Assembly: GCA_037833965.1 (NCBI GenBank)
Contig: AP031352.1
Span: forward strand, 18,270,501 to 18,334,500
DNA from: Marchantia polymorpha subsp. ruderalis
Lineage: Eukaryota; Streptophyta; Marchantiopsida; Marchantiales; Marchantiaceae
Length of the DNA: 64,000 bases
Direction: 5' to 3'
Shown: piece after piece, positions 1-11,500 of the stretch
How positions within the stretch are numbered: position 1 is the stretch's first letter
Layout of the letters: each line of letters begins with the position of its first letter
Notes under the pieces: model-generated
What the model was told of the DNA's origin: nothing
Database searches by the model: none
The model's input: the letters and a program-made list of their open reading frames with translations, nothing else
Translations under genes and position numbers: made by a program

Positions 1-203
1 GAAGGTTTATCTTGCGGAGAATCCCCGCAGGTCGACAGGCCATATCAAAATGGACCTTTAGTGGGGGTTTACGTACAAGTCCTCATATAAGTTAAACCGA
101 AATCGTTTAGTGCAGATCGGGACGTGATGATTTAGTAGCTCTTCATGGATCCACTATTACAGTACATCTATAGACCACATAACTATCACTCTCTCTCTCT
201 CTC

Positions 204-240
<37 letters not shown>

Positions 241-1800
241 ACCTTTGATAATTGTCAGGTGTCAATGCAAATGTGGAACTGGGCCTACCATTGTATTGAT
301 CACGTATATATTTTACTCAACGTTTGAAAGTATGTGATGGTGTTCAACATCACCAGGTCCTGTAGGCTACGGTGACCACTCTGCTAACAAGACATTAAAA
401 TTATGGATATTCAAATGATCGGTTCAGTCCTTTGGTCATACTACTGGATGCCAACTCTGGGGTATCTTCACTCACTGCGGGACCGTTGCAACTTTGCACA
501 CCAGATTTTATTTTGTACGATGAAATCGCACGGTAAATGTTTAAACTCCTTCATGTTGGCTCCAGAGGCACAATGAAGCAATGGAGACAAACCATCGATG
601 TTAATCAGGAGCCAATGTATGGCATAAGCTGACAATGTAGAAGCCTGTTTGCATCAGCATTTGAGAATTCAATTCTCCTCTAAAAGACTCATGACGAACT
701 CAGTCCAGCGTCCTGCTCAGCAGAAACACAAGTGCAAATTCTAGCAAAACATTGGTCGAGTCAGATCGATGGTTCAATATAGAGTGCTGCGAGATCAGCG
801 GCTCAGAGTCTGAAACAAAGCTCCAGAGACGTTTCATATCAGGTCAACTCCTTGTAGATTCTTAACAACAAATTGGTGAAACTCTAGTTCGTAGATTTCT
901 CTCTAGAAAATAATGATTAGTGAAGGCTGAAACTTGAAATGGTCTTTCAGATTTTATTTAGTCATAGGTTTGAAAATTAAAGATCCCATAATTATCGTAG
1001 GCGAACTATTGTTAAGCATTCTTATGCTTAACAATTTATGGAAACAATAGAGATTGAAATCATTATTTTTAACAAAAATCTTGATTTAAAATAGATGAAG
1101 AGAAATATCACAGAGTCGAAAATTTTTTTATAATCACAAATTCAAAAAAATGAGGTTTCAAACACAAAATGAAATATAAATACTTTTTAATTAGTTCAAT
1201 ATGAAGTATGTTTATATACATATTATTACCTGATGATAGTATTTGCATCGTTTGGAGTAAATGAACCCAATCCAGCAATTGTTTTCTCAAGTACATGATT
1301 CTAATTATTGATACGTACTAGCATCATATACAATTCTACATAACCTATAAACATATCATAAATCAATTTCAAGATCAACTATCTCTTGATTAATAGATTA
1401 ATGGAGTGCTAGTTATCCTTCACTTAGGGCTACTTAGCCCTCATCCTAGTATACGCTCTTCTTATATTTGTCCACCATCCTATTTTAGAATTAGGTGCTA
1501 CTCATACCAGAAACCCTATAACCCTGCATCTACCAAGAGCTTGGAGTAGAATGAGGGGTTATTAGCTCCCTTGATTAATCATTGTATGTTCCGTATATTT
1601 AATAAATACAATGACAAAAATTTCAATCAAGTAACTAAAATTAAGTTAAAAATTATATATATAACTATTTTGGAAATGAAATTTAACTTAAAAATCAAAA
1701 AAATAAAATCTTCATCACAAAATGTTTCAATTTTCTAATTATAGTAAATATGATAAACACAAACGTTTTATATTATTTTAAAGTTTATTTTTTAGACCGG
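1..1800. other. AT-rich intergenic DNA, no gene seen
   Basis: I find no recognisable coding frame or RNA gene here. The stretch becomes more AT-rich from about 880 onward. It contains a (CT)n/(AT)n microsatellite and a small perfect palindrome at about 1009-1036 (12-bp arms, 4-base loop). The short frames present are at the level expected by chance. Confidence 0.6.
189..237. repeat. (CT)n-(AT)n compound microsatellite
   Basis: A CT dinucleotide run passes through a short T-rich bridge into a pure AT run. It is seen directly in the sequence. Confidence 0.95.
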
Positions 1801-2455
1801 AGCTCACAAATTTCTCAAGTTTCGAATTGATGTTTCGAGTGTTGGAGAAGAGATCATTTCTTCCAATCCGAGTTTTTACCGAGACTAAAACTTTGCATGG
1901 GCATGGAGTTGGCTAGCGCGCTCTTGCCTACAAAATTTTACGCATTTTGGTGTCATGACGCCAAAGTTCACGAATTTCTCGAGTTTCGAGATGGACTTTT
2001 GAGTGTTAGAGCCGAGATCGTTTCTTGCAAAGATTGTTTCTTCACGTCCAAATGTCCACCAAGGCTAAAAGTTTGCACGGGCGTGAAGTCGTATAGCGCG
2101 CTTTGGCCTCCAAAATTTCAAGCATTTTGGTATTGTGCAGCCAAAGTTCACGATTTTCCCGTGCTTCGAGTGTTGAGATCAGGATTGTTTCTTGCAAAGA
2201 TTGTTTCTTCGCGTCAGAGCGACTATCGAGACTACAAATTTGCAGGTTTATGGAGTTGAAAAGCGCGCTCAGGCTTGAAAAATTTCACTCATTTTGGAGT
2301 TGTGACACCAAAGTTCACAAATTTCTCTAGTTTCGAGTTGGTGTTTCTAATGTTGGGGGCGAGATCATTTCTTGCCGAGATTGTTTCTTTGCGTCGGAGT
2401 GCCTACCAAGGCTCAAGATTTGCAAAGACCTCGATTTGGGTAGCGCGCTACAGGT
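1801..2455. repeat. Diverged tandem repeat, about 3.7 units of 165-180 bp
   Basis: The phrase agttcacaaatttctc and its variants recur at 1801, 1965, 2145 and 2312. Each is followed by a gtttcgag-type segment, a gagatcatttcttgc-type segment and the octamer agcgcgct. The octamer is intact at 1915, 2095, 2262 and 2442, with spacings of 180, 167 and 180. Units have drifted clearly from one another, so the array is not recent. Partly open frames run through it (for example 1897-2259), but they follow the repeat rather than any protein family I know. It is flanked by very AT-rich DNA with few CG dinucleotides. Confidence 0.9.
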
Positions 2456-3408
2456 TGCAAAATCAAAGTAAGAGCAAAGTCTTATTGATTGATAAATTGA
2501 AAAGCTACATTTTCTTTTATTATAACTTTTAATGGATTAAACATAATTCTTGAAAAAAATATTTAAAATGATTTTTTTTGCAAATTCACAATAATTGAAA
2601 TTTTACCTGCATTTGTTATAAAATCATTTATTAATATTTTTTGCATGAAGCTAGTCTGATCATTATGAAATAAAATTTTGATTATTAATTTTATTAAGCA
2701 TAATTACTCTCAAATTTTACAATTAATGTGAACAAAAATTCTAAGGTATAATTATTTATAAAATTTATGGTTGGAAGAGTTATTGGGCAAATATCATAAA
2801 AAATGAACTTATCTCTAGAGAATTAAATTTGATATTAAATATTAAGTAAATTTTAAACATTATAATCTGTGATAATGATTTTAGTTTAAAAAAACGTATT
2901 AGATTAAACACCTACAACATAAGAATTTTTTTAATAAAAATAAACTAAAATTTAATTAACAATATGTATATTATACATGATTTATAATTTAATCATTTAA
3001 AAACTCTGTACACAGATTATAACAACTTTTAGTCATAAATTGAAATAATGATTTGAATCATTAGTTGATAGTTTAAAATATAATGAATGAAATTAAATTT
3101 TATTTTTAAAAATATATTAATATAAAATTTTCATTTTATATAAATTAAAATTTTTAATATTAGAATGAAAATAATAGAATATATTTTCAAGAGATACAAA
3201 TCAAAGAAATAGATTTTGAAGGATTTGCATTATAATTTTAATATTGTTTTGTAATGATTTTTTTAAAGATTACATAATTTTAAATAACATATATAAAATT
3301 TTTTTAAAATTCTAAAAATTCAATTTTATTAGTTATGATGAATTGAACATTTAATATTTATATCACACACACAGTAGGGAAAAAATTGTTAATACATGGT
3401 TCATTTTA

Positions 3409-3472
3409 GTCAAACTATGTAGAATAGACCTCAAGTCTATTGTACATAGTTTGACTATGTACAATAGACTTG
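3409..3472. repeat. Overlapping palindromes sharing one arm
   Basis: A 21-base arm at 3409-3429 pairs with 3435-3455 across a 5-base loop with one mismatch. The segment 3432-3450 also pairs perfectly with 3454-3472 over 19 bases. The middle arm can therefore form either of two mutually exclusive hairpins. Confidence 0.9.
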
Positions 3473-3861
3473 AATTTTAAATTAAAAAAATTCAAATCAT
3501 CCTTTAATGTGTTTTTTGTTATCATATTTTTTAATTTAAATATATTAAAATAATTTTTTGAAAAATCTTAAATTAGAATGAAATCATATACAAAACATGA
3601 TAAAATAAAATAAAAATGTAACTCAATTGCTAGTTCAAAAGTAAATGAATTTTGTACAAAATGTGCATAGAAGCATAATTTCTTTTAAAATTTTTATCCA
3701 TGTTGTTCAATGCATCACTTAGATTAAATTTGATTAAATCAACCTTTTTATTATAAAATGCATACTTATGTTTATAAGATTTATTTTGAAATCCATCATT
3801 TGATTTTATTTCATGATTGAATATATTTAGAATCTCACAATAAAGTTTATAACATCTTATT

Positions 3862-3944
3862 TTAATCCTTTATCAATCTTAATTTTTTTACGGATGAAAC
3901 TTTTTTCTTCACCCGTAAAAAATGAAAGATTGATAAAGGATTAA
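3862..3944. repeat. Imperfect palindrome with ~30-base arms
   Basis: The left arm (about 3862-3892) reads taatcctttatcaatctt and runs on into a T run and acgg. The right arm (about 3912-3944) is its near reverse complement. The loop is about 19 bases. Confidence 0.85.
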
Positions 3945-4690
3945 AGATGTGAATGTTACATATAAAGCCCCATTAGTTGAAATTATCTCTTAGAAATAAG
4001 TACATTTTCAAATAAAAACACGGAACTAGTAGTAGAATTTATCATGTATAGATATTGGAAATAGTTAGAAACTTTGTAATTCAAGAAATATTTGATATCG
4101 TCCAGTAAATTATTTGAAAAAAAATCCCTAATAGTAACTACTCTTCTTCATAGTTGAAGATTAAATTCACTACTTTTCAAGGCTCTTTTCATGGATTTGA
4201 CATCTATATATATTCACATTGCTCAAAGTTAGAGCACCACTAGATATCCTTCACATCATTGCCTTGCCATAGAAAACTAATGACATTTTTTTAATATCCG
4301 ATATCATCAATTACATTATTAACTATAGAAAATTTGAAATGTGATGTCAAACGATTTCAAATATAAACTGCTACAATTTTCAAACATTGAAAATTGTTTA
4401 AATAGTTTAAATCTATACTTACATGGCATCAAGTTGATTTGTAATTTTTTGCCAATCAATAATCCTATGTTTGGATTAAAAATTTATTGTTTTAATCAGT
4501 TACCACAACTTAACTAACATTTGATTTATATAAATAACGCTGTTTATTGATATTTAGTATATCATCAAACCACAAAGAGTTGTATAAACAGGTGCAAAAT
4601 TATACACTTGATATCAAGATATCTCAACATCACGATTAACGAGATTACTCATGACGCATGGAACTCATTACTTATCCTAACGATTTCAAT

Positions 4691-5284
4691 CTGTCACAAT
4701 AGGGAATATGGAAACTTTATTGCCAATACCGGACCAACCGGTGGCGCAGGGCAGAAGGGCGTGGAAACGTGACGGGTTCGGATGGTTCGACCGGTCATGA
4801 ACCGGCTACAGAGAAGTGGTGGCCGAAGTGTGGCAGCCTGGGACTTCGGAGCTTCGAACGCGCAAGCTTTGGCGCTCAGAAATCGTGATTTCGGACTCAG
4901 GGGCTCGACCAACAGCAGCGCCTGCTGATTTGTACTCGCTGGGACGAGACACCGAACGACGAACGAGCGCAGGACTTACGTTTCGCTGGCGCCAGCAGTG
5001 AGCTCGCTCGCTGCGTGGGAAGTCCTGGGAAATCCAGGACGAACTGCAATCTTGCCCTTTCCGAAGGGTAGACAGAGACCTCAGTCATCAGTCGGTTGTG
5101 CTGCTCGTACTTGTCGTGGAATTTGCTTGACGGGATCGATTGTGGTGGCTGAGTGGAAGGGATGCCTCGACCTTGTCGTCCTAGCGCATGATTAGGTTTG
5201 GCAACAGAGGTGGAAGAGCGAATGCGGAGTTATGTGAGTGTTTGAGGGTGAGGGTGAGGCGGGAGGGAGAGGAGGAGAGCGACA
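4691..5284 (+). promoter_or_regulatory. APC2 upstream region and probable 5' leader
   Basis: Base composition switches abruptly from AT-rich to GC-rich at about 4690 and stays so up to the APC2 start, as expected for a promoter and leader. I see no certain TATA box. Three upstream ATGs could matter if transcription starts before 5162: 5162-5191 (9 codons plus stop), 5188-5304 (38 codons, overlapping the APC2 ATG in another frame) and 5222-5245 (7 codons). The frames on both strands here look like chance frames in GC-rich DNA. Confidence 0.45.
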
Positions 5285-8200
5285 ATGATGGACATTTCAG
5301 GTGACGGGAAAATGTTGGATGCGGCTCAGCTGCAGAGAGTTACAGAAGCGTGGATTGCGTTCTCGGAAATGTCTGACTCTTTGTTGCAGTCCGGTGGAGG
5401 GATGGCCCTACTGTGGTCGGAGTTGGAGAAGGCCGAGTGGGCCAACAGTGTGCAAAATCTTGGGAATCAAGGTTTGGCACATTTGGTTGCTGGCCACTTC
5501 CTCGACGCTCTTGAGGTACTTGGTTTGACAAATTTTTGTTTCGGAGTAATTTGAATCTCGAATCTTCCAGAGGTTTTTGCTTGAGTAGAATCAGATTTTA
5601 TTTTGTGTTTAGTGCACACGATCTTGGACTGTATTCTTCAGTTGCCAAATTATTTAGGTGGTCAGCTCAGTGGTCGAGCTGAACTCTTGAATGTCACCTT
5701 GGTACTTAGGTTTGTCGCAAGTTCTCGATCTTGTCTTTTCACATCGATGTTAGGAAGGAATGTGACAACTTTAGTGCGCTGATGAGTACCCCGCCCATAC
5801 AACAGGTTTAAACGTTCCCAGAGATCTTAACTTTTGGTTGATCGCTCCTGACTTGAGCTTTGTGCTGTAAATTTCAGAGAAGTTTCAAGCAAGAAGTCCT
5901 GCCAAAGTTCTTGCAGCATTTTGAGGAATTTCCCAAACTCAAAAGCGTGTCCAAGCGCAATATTGCCGGCACCAACAAGGTACTTGACTCAATGCTGAAC
6001 CAATTCAAAGCTTCAAACTAGCTTCGTGATTAGCTATTTGTAGCGGTTGGTGACGTCTGTTAGTAAGCTTTATGACTAGGAAACAGGAGGGGGTTTTGTT
6101 CAAGTTTGACGTATAAAGGTTTTAGAGATAATTCTTCGGTATCGCTGGCTATTAGGTAGACTACGATGTAGAACTGAGAGCCCATGGAAAGCAGAACAAA
6201 AGGGTGATGTTGTCTGATTATGTTCTTGCAGCGTGTGGTGGTTAATGGCAATGAGGAAAAACTTCTGCGGCCAGTTTATCTGAAACTCAGTGTGGCAGAG
6301 GAGTAATTGACCTCTGACCGTTGATGCAGCTCCATAACTGGGTTGAAACAACACTCCCCCGAGCATTGGCCGAGATTTGTGCTGCGAAATCTTCTCAGGA
6401 GGACTGTTTATCTGTGCTTGCACATGTCTTCAATTTTGACTTCCGGGGCACTGGTGCAGGAGTTAGGGATGGCAATATGAAAATCACGACGAATTCGGGC
6501 GTTGCCTTATTTTCACAGTATCAGACTAGTGTTAACGCCATGCTTTTGACGAGTGCCCCGAAGTATATTTCAGGTTAGGAATTCAAGTTCAAATATTTTT
6601 ATCGCATGCCTTTCCTGACGGTAGTTAAGACTTTTGCTCCAGGAGACTTCTGAGCAGAAAGCTGATGCGTGGGTCTTGATTTCACGCCGCGTGTCTCAGA
6701 GGTGATGAATTTGTACTGTAAAGCTCGTTTGGAGGAGTTCAGTAATCTAGTAAAGAAGCAGCGTTCCAATCGGAGCCCTCACGGAGTCGGTGACAGTGAT
6801 GACGATGAAGACGGTGGGAATAGTACATGTAATCAGAGTGGAGAAGATGATGACATGGAGAGTGTCCCGGGCAGTAGCCGAACATCAATGTATGTAGAGG
6901 ATATGGATGTTAGTGGGAGCGGAAGTCTTTATGGGAAAAGAGCTGTGGCCGATGAAGATGCTGACCATCAAATGGAGGGAATTGAAATTTCAGAAGCCAG
7001 TGATTTGAAACTAGGAGCGGGGACGGCCTTGAATGAGGTTGTGGAAATTGTGGGCGAAGACTGGGTTACAGAAGTTGGCAATGTTGTGAGGCATCTTAGA
7101 GAGCTGGGCTTTGCATCTATGAGTGAAGAGGGATACGCTTCTGCTATATACTCTCTTCTTAAAGTAAGTGCGAGTTTCTTTCTAACTAGAGTAATATTTT
7201 ATTGATTTGTGCAAGATCATTCCTTTCTTTGCCGACCTTGTGGAGGTTTCCTTTTTTTACGGTGCTGTTTCATTGCTGGTAAAAGTAGATGGCTATCGAT
7301 TTTTTTTGCAAAAAACACGTCATTATCTAGGTTGCATGTGATGACTACGACAGAAAAGGCGTATCATTTGTTTCATTCTGTCTTGCAGGTGAAAATCCAT
7401 GCTGTAGCTACAAAACGTTACGAAAAGCCTGTTCTGCGACCTGTTAGCCGTTGGATCGAGGTGATTTTTCGGGATGCTAGATTTACTGTGCCTTTGTCTT
7501 CCTGGATAGCATCCATCCGTGATTATGTCGTGTTTTGTCCATGTTTAAATACTGACGACTTTGACAATGCAGGCTGTTCCTCTTCGCTTCCTTTCTGTTA
7601 TCCTTGCCTTCTCTGGTTCTGGTACTAGTGGCGGAATGACTACCTCACCTACCGTTTTAACGGCTCATAGAACCGATGAAATTTTGAATGAGGGTATACT
7701 CAGATGGCGCTCCCGGCTGCAATCTTTTGCCAACGAGACCCTCGGGGATCTTAGAGTAAGCGAGCTCTTTGACATCATTGTGGATTTTCCTGAAAGGTAA
7801 TCATTAGGATGTGGACTACACCTTCTTTATGACAAGCATTGAGTCTCCTTCGTTTAAACGTTTTTACTCATTCTACATAGTCCTGCTTCATATTTTTCTT
7901 GCAGGTACTTAAGTAGCAACGGTGATGTTAGAATCATGCATAAGCAAGAATTGCATGTTTGTGTTCGAGTAAGTTACAGCTGAGCAAGAGAAGTCAGGGA
8001 TGCTAATTATATCTTTCTTGTGTTTCTTACATCTAACCCGAAATTTAAATAAGTCACGGTTGACTGTAACAATGTTTCTAAATATTTGGATATTTGCTCA
8101 GTCCCAAAATAAAAATTCTACCTTATCATCTGTGCAGTTTGGCAGCAGTTGAGGATCTCAAGCAGTGTCTAGCCAACACAGGAGACCATGCTAAGCTGGT

Positions 8201-11200
8201 TGACTCATTTCGGGACGCATTGAAGCAGCGATTGCTCACCGCAGGAGCTGCTACAACCGATATCTTGCTGCAGTACATATCTACTATCAAAGCTTTGCGC
8301 ACTTTGGATCCAACGGGTGTAGTTTTGGAGGCTGTTGGAGAACCAATTAAGGAGTATCTTCGGGGTAGAAAAGACACAATACGGTGTATCGTGACTATGC
8401 TTACGGATGATGCGGGCCCCGGTGGGTCTGGTGGACTCAGTGGTGTTGGGGAGAGTTTGCTTGAGGAGCTCAGCAGAGGGGCTTCTTCCTTAGAGAACGC
8501 CGATAGTGAAGATGATGCAGATGTTGATGGGGATGAGGCATGGGCTGCTGCCGAGCGGTATGAATTTCGAAGTAGACCGATGTTTTGCCCACGATTTTTT
8601 AAACAAGATTCCACTTGTAACCATTTCCTAACAAATCGAGTATGTCTTTCATGGATGTTATTAGAAGGTATAAAAACTGATGCCATTTTCATTTTTGCGC
8701 ATGCTTCCATTGTGATGCGTGGGTGCAGCTGGGAGCCCGATCCCGTTGACGCTGATCCGTCACGAACCAGCAAGAGCAGGAGACTTATGGACATCATAGG
8801 CATTCTGGTTGGCATTTATGGGTCCAAGGAGTTGTTTGTGAACGAGTATCGTGTCATGCTAGCGGAGAAACTGCTGAATAAGTCTGATTATGACACTGAC
8901 CGGAACATACGAACACTGGAGCTGCTGAAAGTAAGTCAGACTAATGCTGATGGCTTTCAAGGTTCAAAGTCTTCTCGCAATTTCTGACAGCGCCGTATTC
9001 TCGAAGTTCCAAATCTACATATGTTCCTCCTCTTGCTTACCGATAAAAGTCGTCATTTTCGCTAATACTCCATGTTTCTGTACTGAACAGTTAAGGTTTG
9101 GAGAGAGCAATATGCATAGTTGTGAAATAATGTTGAAGGATGTTGCCGACTCCAAGAGGATAAATGCAAATATCAAGGCCTCTAAGTCAAGCAACGACCC
9201 ATTAGTTTCTCAAATACGCTCCTCTCGCTTGCCTGCTCCAACAAGCCAAGAAGGTGGGGAAGGATATATGGCCAATGGTAAGATTGAACAAGAATTGACC
9301 TTGGACGTTGTCGATTCCACGATCATTTCATCACTCTTCTGGCCTCCTTTCCAGGTATATTGACCACCAGCATGACCTTCTTCTATCTAGATCTTGAACT
9401 TCGTTAATATTTGTGGACCATAGAGCTTTGTAAGGATGCTTCAATTTAGGAGTGTTTATGTATACTCTACATCGCCTACAGAGCTTCCAAATATAACGGC
9501 AATATTAGTATGGCTTCAACCAATGCTTTGTTCTGGCTTATCACTTCCGTGTCAAATATCCATTTGCCAAATTTCTTATCCTGCACGCCTTCAACGCTGC
9601 AGACTGAGACGATAAAAATACCAGAAGCGATGGAGCATGTTCTTGATGAATATGCGCAACGTTATCATGCTCTTAAAGCCCCGAGGCAGCTTCAGTGGAA
9701 GAAGCACCTTGGAACTGTGAAGGTATACCGAAGGCCTACACAGTTCGTTTTGAGTTGTGTCATGTAGAGAGGTCCTAGATTCTATTAGGAAAGAGAGCTT
9801 CAAATTGTTAGTTTAGGCCCCTATAGCCCATACTGTGAAGTTGCTTTTGAACATGTGTATTCAGTAGCAAAATGCCCTGTTTGGTGTTTTGCCTGCTTGA
9901 CAGAAGATTTGTTCTCGCCAACATTTTCAAAGCACAGTAAGCTTCGGCTTTAAAGTGACCTTCAAAACGCGAATCTTTTGTTTTGTCAGTTAGAGCTGCA
10001 GTTCGAGGACCGATCTAGTCAATTTGTGGTGTCGCCCCTACATGCGTCCATTATTATGCAATTTGAGTCTCAATCAAGGTATGACTTTTTGCATCTCTTG
10101 GTAGCAACACTGTTCTATCCTGGATTTGGGAATGTATGCTGTCTTGGTTGGAGGTTTGATCTTGTGAAGATTGAGTTTCAGGCGGCTGTGTTGTGAATCC
10201 GTCACCCTCCTTGGAGTAACCAAATATTGACCTTCTGCAGGTGGCTAGCCTCCGACCTCGCGTTGGCTGTGGGTGTTCCATTAGTAAGCCTGCGTCGGCG
10301 CATAATGCTGTGGGTAAACCAGGTCTGTATTCGGCAGAGTGACTTCTATCCATCATTTTTGAAGGAAATACTTTACCGAAGACTACATGATCGGCCTAAG
10401 ATGCTAACTGTTATCTGGATGATTCTGCCACGCCTTCCTTGGATTGCATGGTCCATTCGCCCGTCAATTTTTACGTATCGAACAGTACGTGACTTATGAA
10501 GCTATCTTGATGGTGAACGCAGGGTGTCCTAGTGGAGTCACCTGGACCTAGAGATGGAGAGTGGTCGTACACTATCGTCGAGAATATCGGTGAAGTGGGA
10601 AACAGAACTGCAGGTCCCTCAGCAGCAGGGGATGCAGCGTTGCCACTCTTAGGAGAAGAAGATGGCGAAAGTGCTGTGGCCTCGATGGAAGATCAGTGGC
10701 AGCAAGAGATGAGTGTTTTTGAGGTAAAACTTGTTTTGCACCTCCACGTCGAGGCCACAAATCATGTCGCCAACTATTACACCTGTCGATTTTTGTTCAA
10801 TCTGGAACTTCAGCGCAACCGTTGGATTCTGTACAATAGTGAAGGCTGCCTACCCATGGTAGACAGGGTAGAAGATGTGGTGATGGCAGGACTATTTCTA
10901 ACATCTGGCATTTTCCTGACTGAGTGGCAGTCTTACGTGGTTGGAATGCTGACGAACTTCGAGTCTTTGCCTCTTGATCGGATACACAACATGCTTAAAG
11001 TGAGTGCCACCTACTTATTTCGAAGATTCTCTTAGTAAATGCTTTGTTGATACCGCTTTTCTCATCTTTAAAGATGCCAGCTGCTAAACTGCTACATTCT
11101 GTTTTGCAGATGTTTGTGTCAGACCCACCTTATGATAAGTCCCTGCCTCAGCTCCAAGGATTTCTTGCCCGACTTGTTTCAGAGGAGAAGCTCGAATTTA

Positions 11201-11229
11201 GAGAGGGTTCCTATAGGCGAAGACAGTAG
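5285..11229 (+). CDS. APC2: Anaphase-promoting complex subunit 2 (cullin-like scaffold)
   Basis: APC2 is the cullin-type subunit of the anaphase-promoting complex. With the RING subunit APC11 it forms the catalytic core that ubiquitinates cyclins and securin. My exons, all with GT-AG borders and consistent phase, are 5285-5515, 5878-5979, 6330-6573, 6700-7163, 7389-7460, 7573-7796, 8138-8557, 8729-8930, 9091-9354, 9603-9722, 9990-10078, 10241-10322, 10523-10723, 10931-10999 and 11110-11229. They give 967 codons plus stop, somewhat longer than flowering-plant APC2 as I remember it. Family landmarks are EPDPVDADP (about residues 588-596), the cullin-homology segment NEYRVMLAEKLLNKSDYD in exon 8, RFGES plus MLKDVADSKR in exon 9, and the C-terminal winged-helix end SYDKSL-like/LVSEEKLEFREG in exon 15. 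An acidic low-complexity stretch (about residues 217-300) in exon 4 and a long linker in exon 9 account for the extra length. The first of two adjacent ATGs was chosen as the start. Confidence 0.94.
7905..7968 (+). other. Candidate frame-breaking cassette exon in APC2 intron 6
   Basis: A 64-base segment inside intron 6 is bounded by a strong acceptor (ttttcttgcag) and a strong donor (CGA/gtaagt). Skipping it joins exon 6 to exon 7 in phase and gives the conserved DFPES-AVEDLKQCL junction, so the main product excludes it. Inclusion changes the frame and reaches TGA five codons into exon 7. Whether it is ever used cannot be seen from DNA. Confidence 0.4.
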
Positions 11230-11500
11230 TTGGCGCATTCACATTTATGAGATGTCGTATCAGCTTAACGAAACGGAATTTTTGTAAGGCTCCATTCAGT
11301 TACTGGTAATTTTAACTACTGCTGAAGCAGTTGCACACTGAACAAGTTGAAAGACTGGAAATTGAATGTATGTAAACTCATCAGTGTCTTGAATTCTTGA
11401 TTTTAGAGGTCAACAATCTCTGCATCTGTCGGTCAAAAGGCGATACGACTTTGACTCACCTTACGTCAATCGCAATTCAAAGACTTGTCGTAAAACCTCA
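11230..11500 (+). other. Probable APC2 3' untranslated region
   Basis: The sequence directly after the APC2 stop has no coding frame and is moderately AT-rich, as expected for a 3' UTR. No clear AATAAA signal is visible, so the end is arbitrary. Confidence 0.4.

Larger units (their letters stand above)
2456..4690. other. Strongly AT-rich intergenic block
   Basis: The block has long A and T runs, almost no CG and no coding frame of note. It probably consists of decayed repeats, but nothing in it can be assigned to a family. It contains two strong palindromes, listed separately. Confidence 0.6.

Noticed and set aside
8126-8815. 229-codon minus-strand frame
   Set aside because: It is the antisense shadow of APC2 exons 7 and 8, where the + strand encodes conserved cullin sequence.
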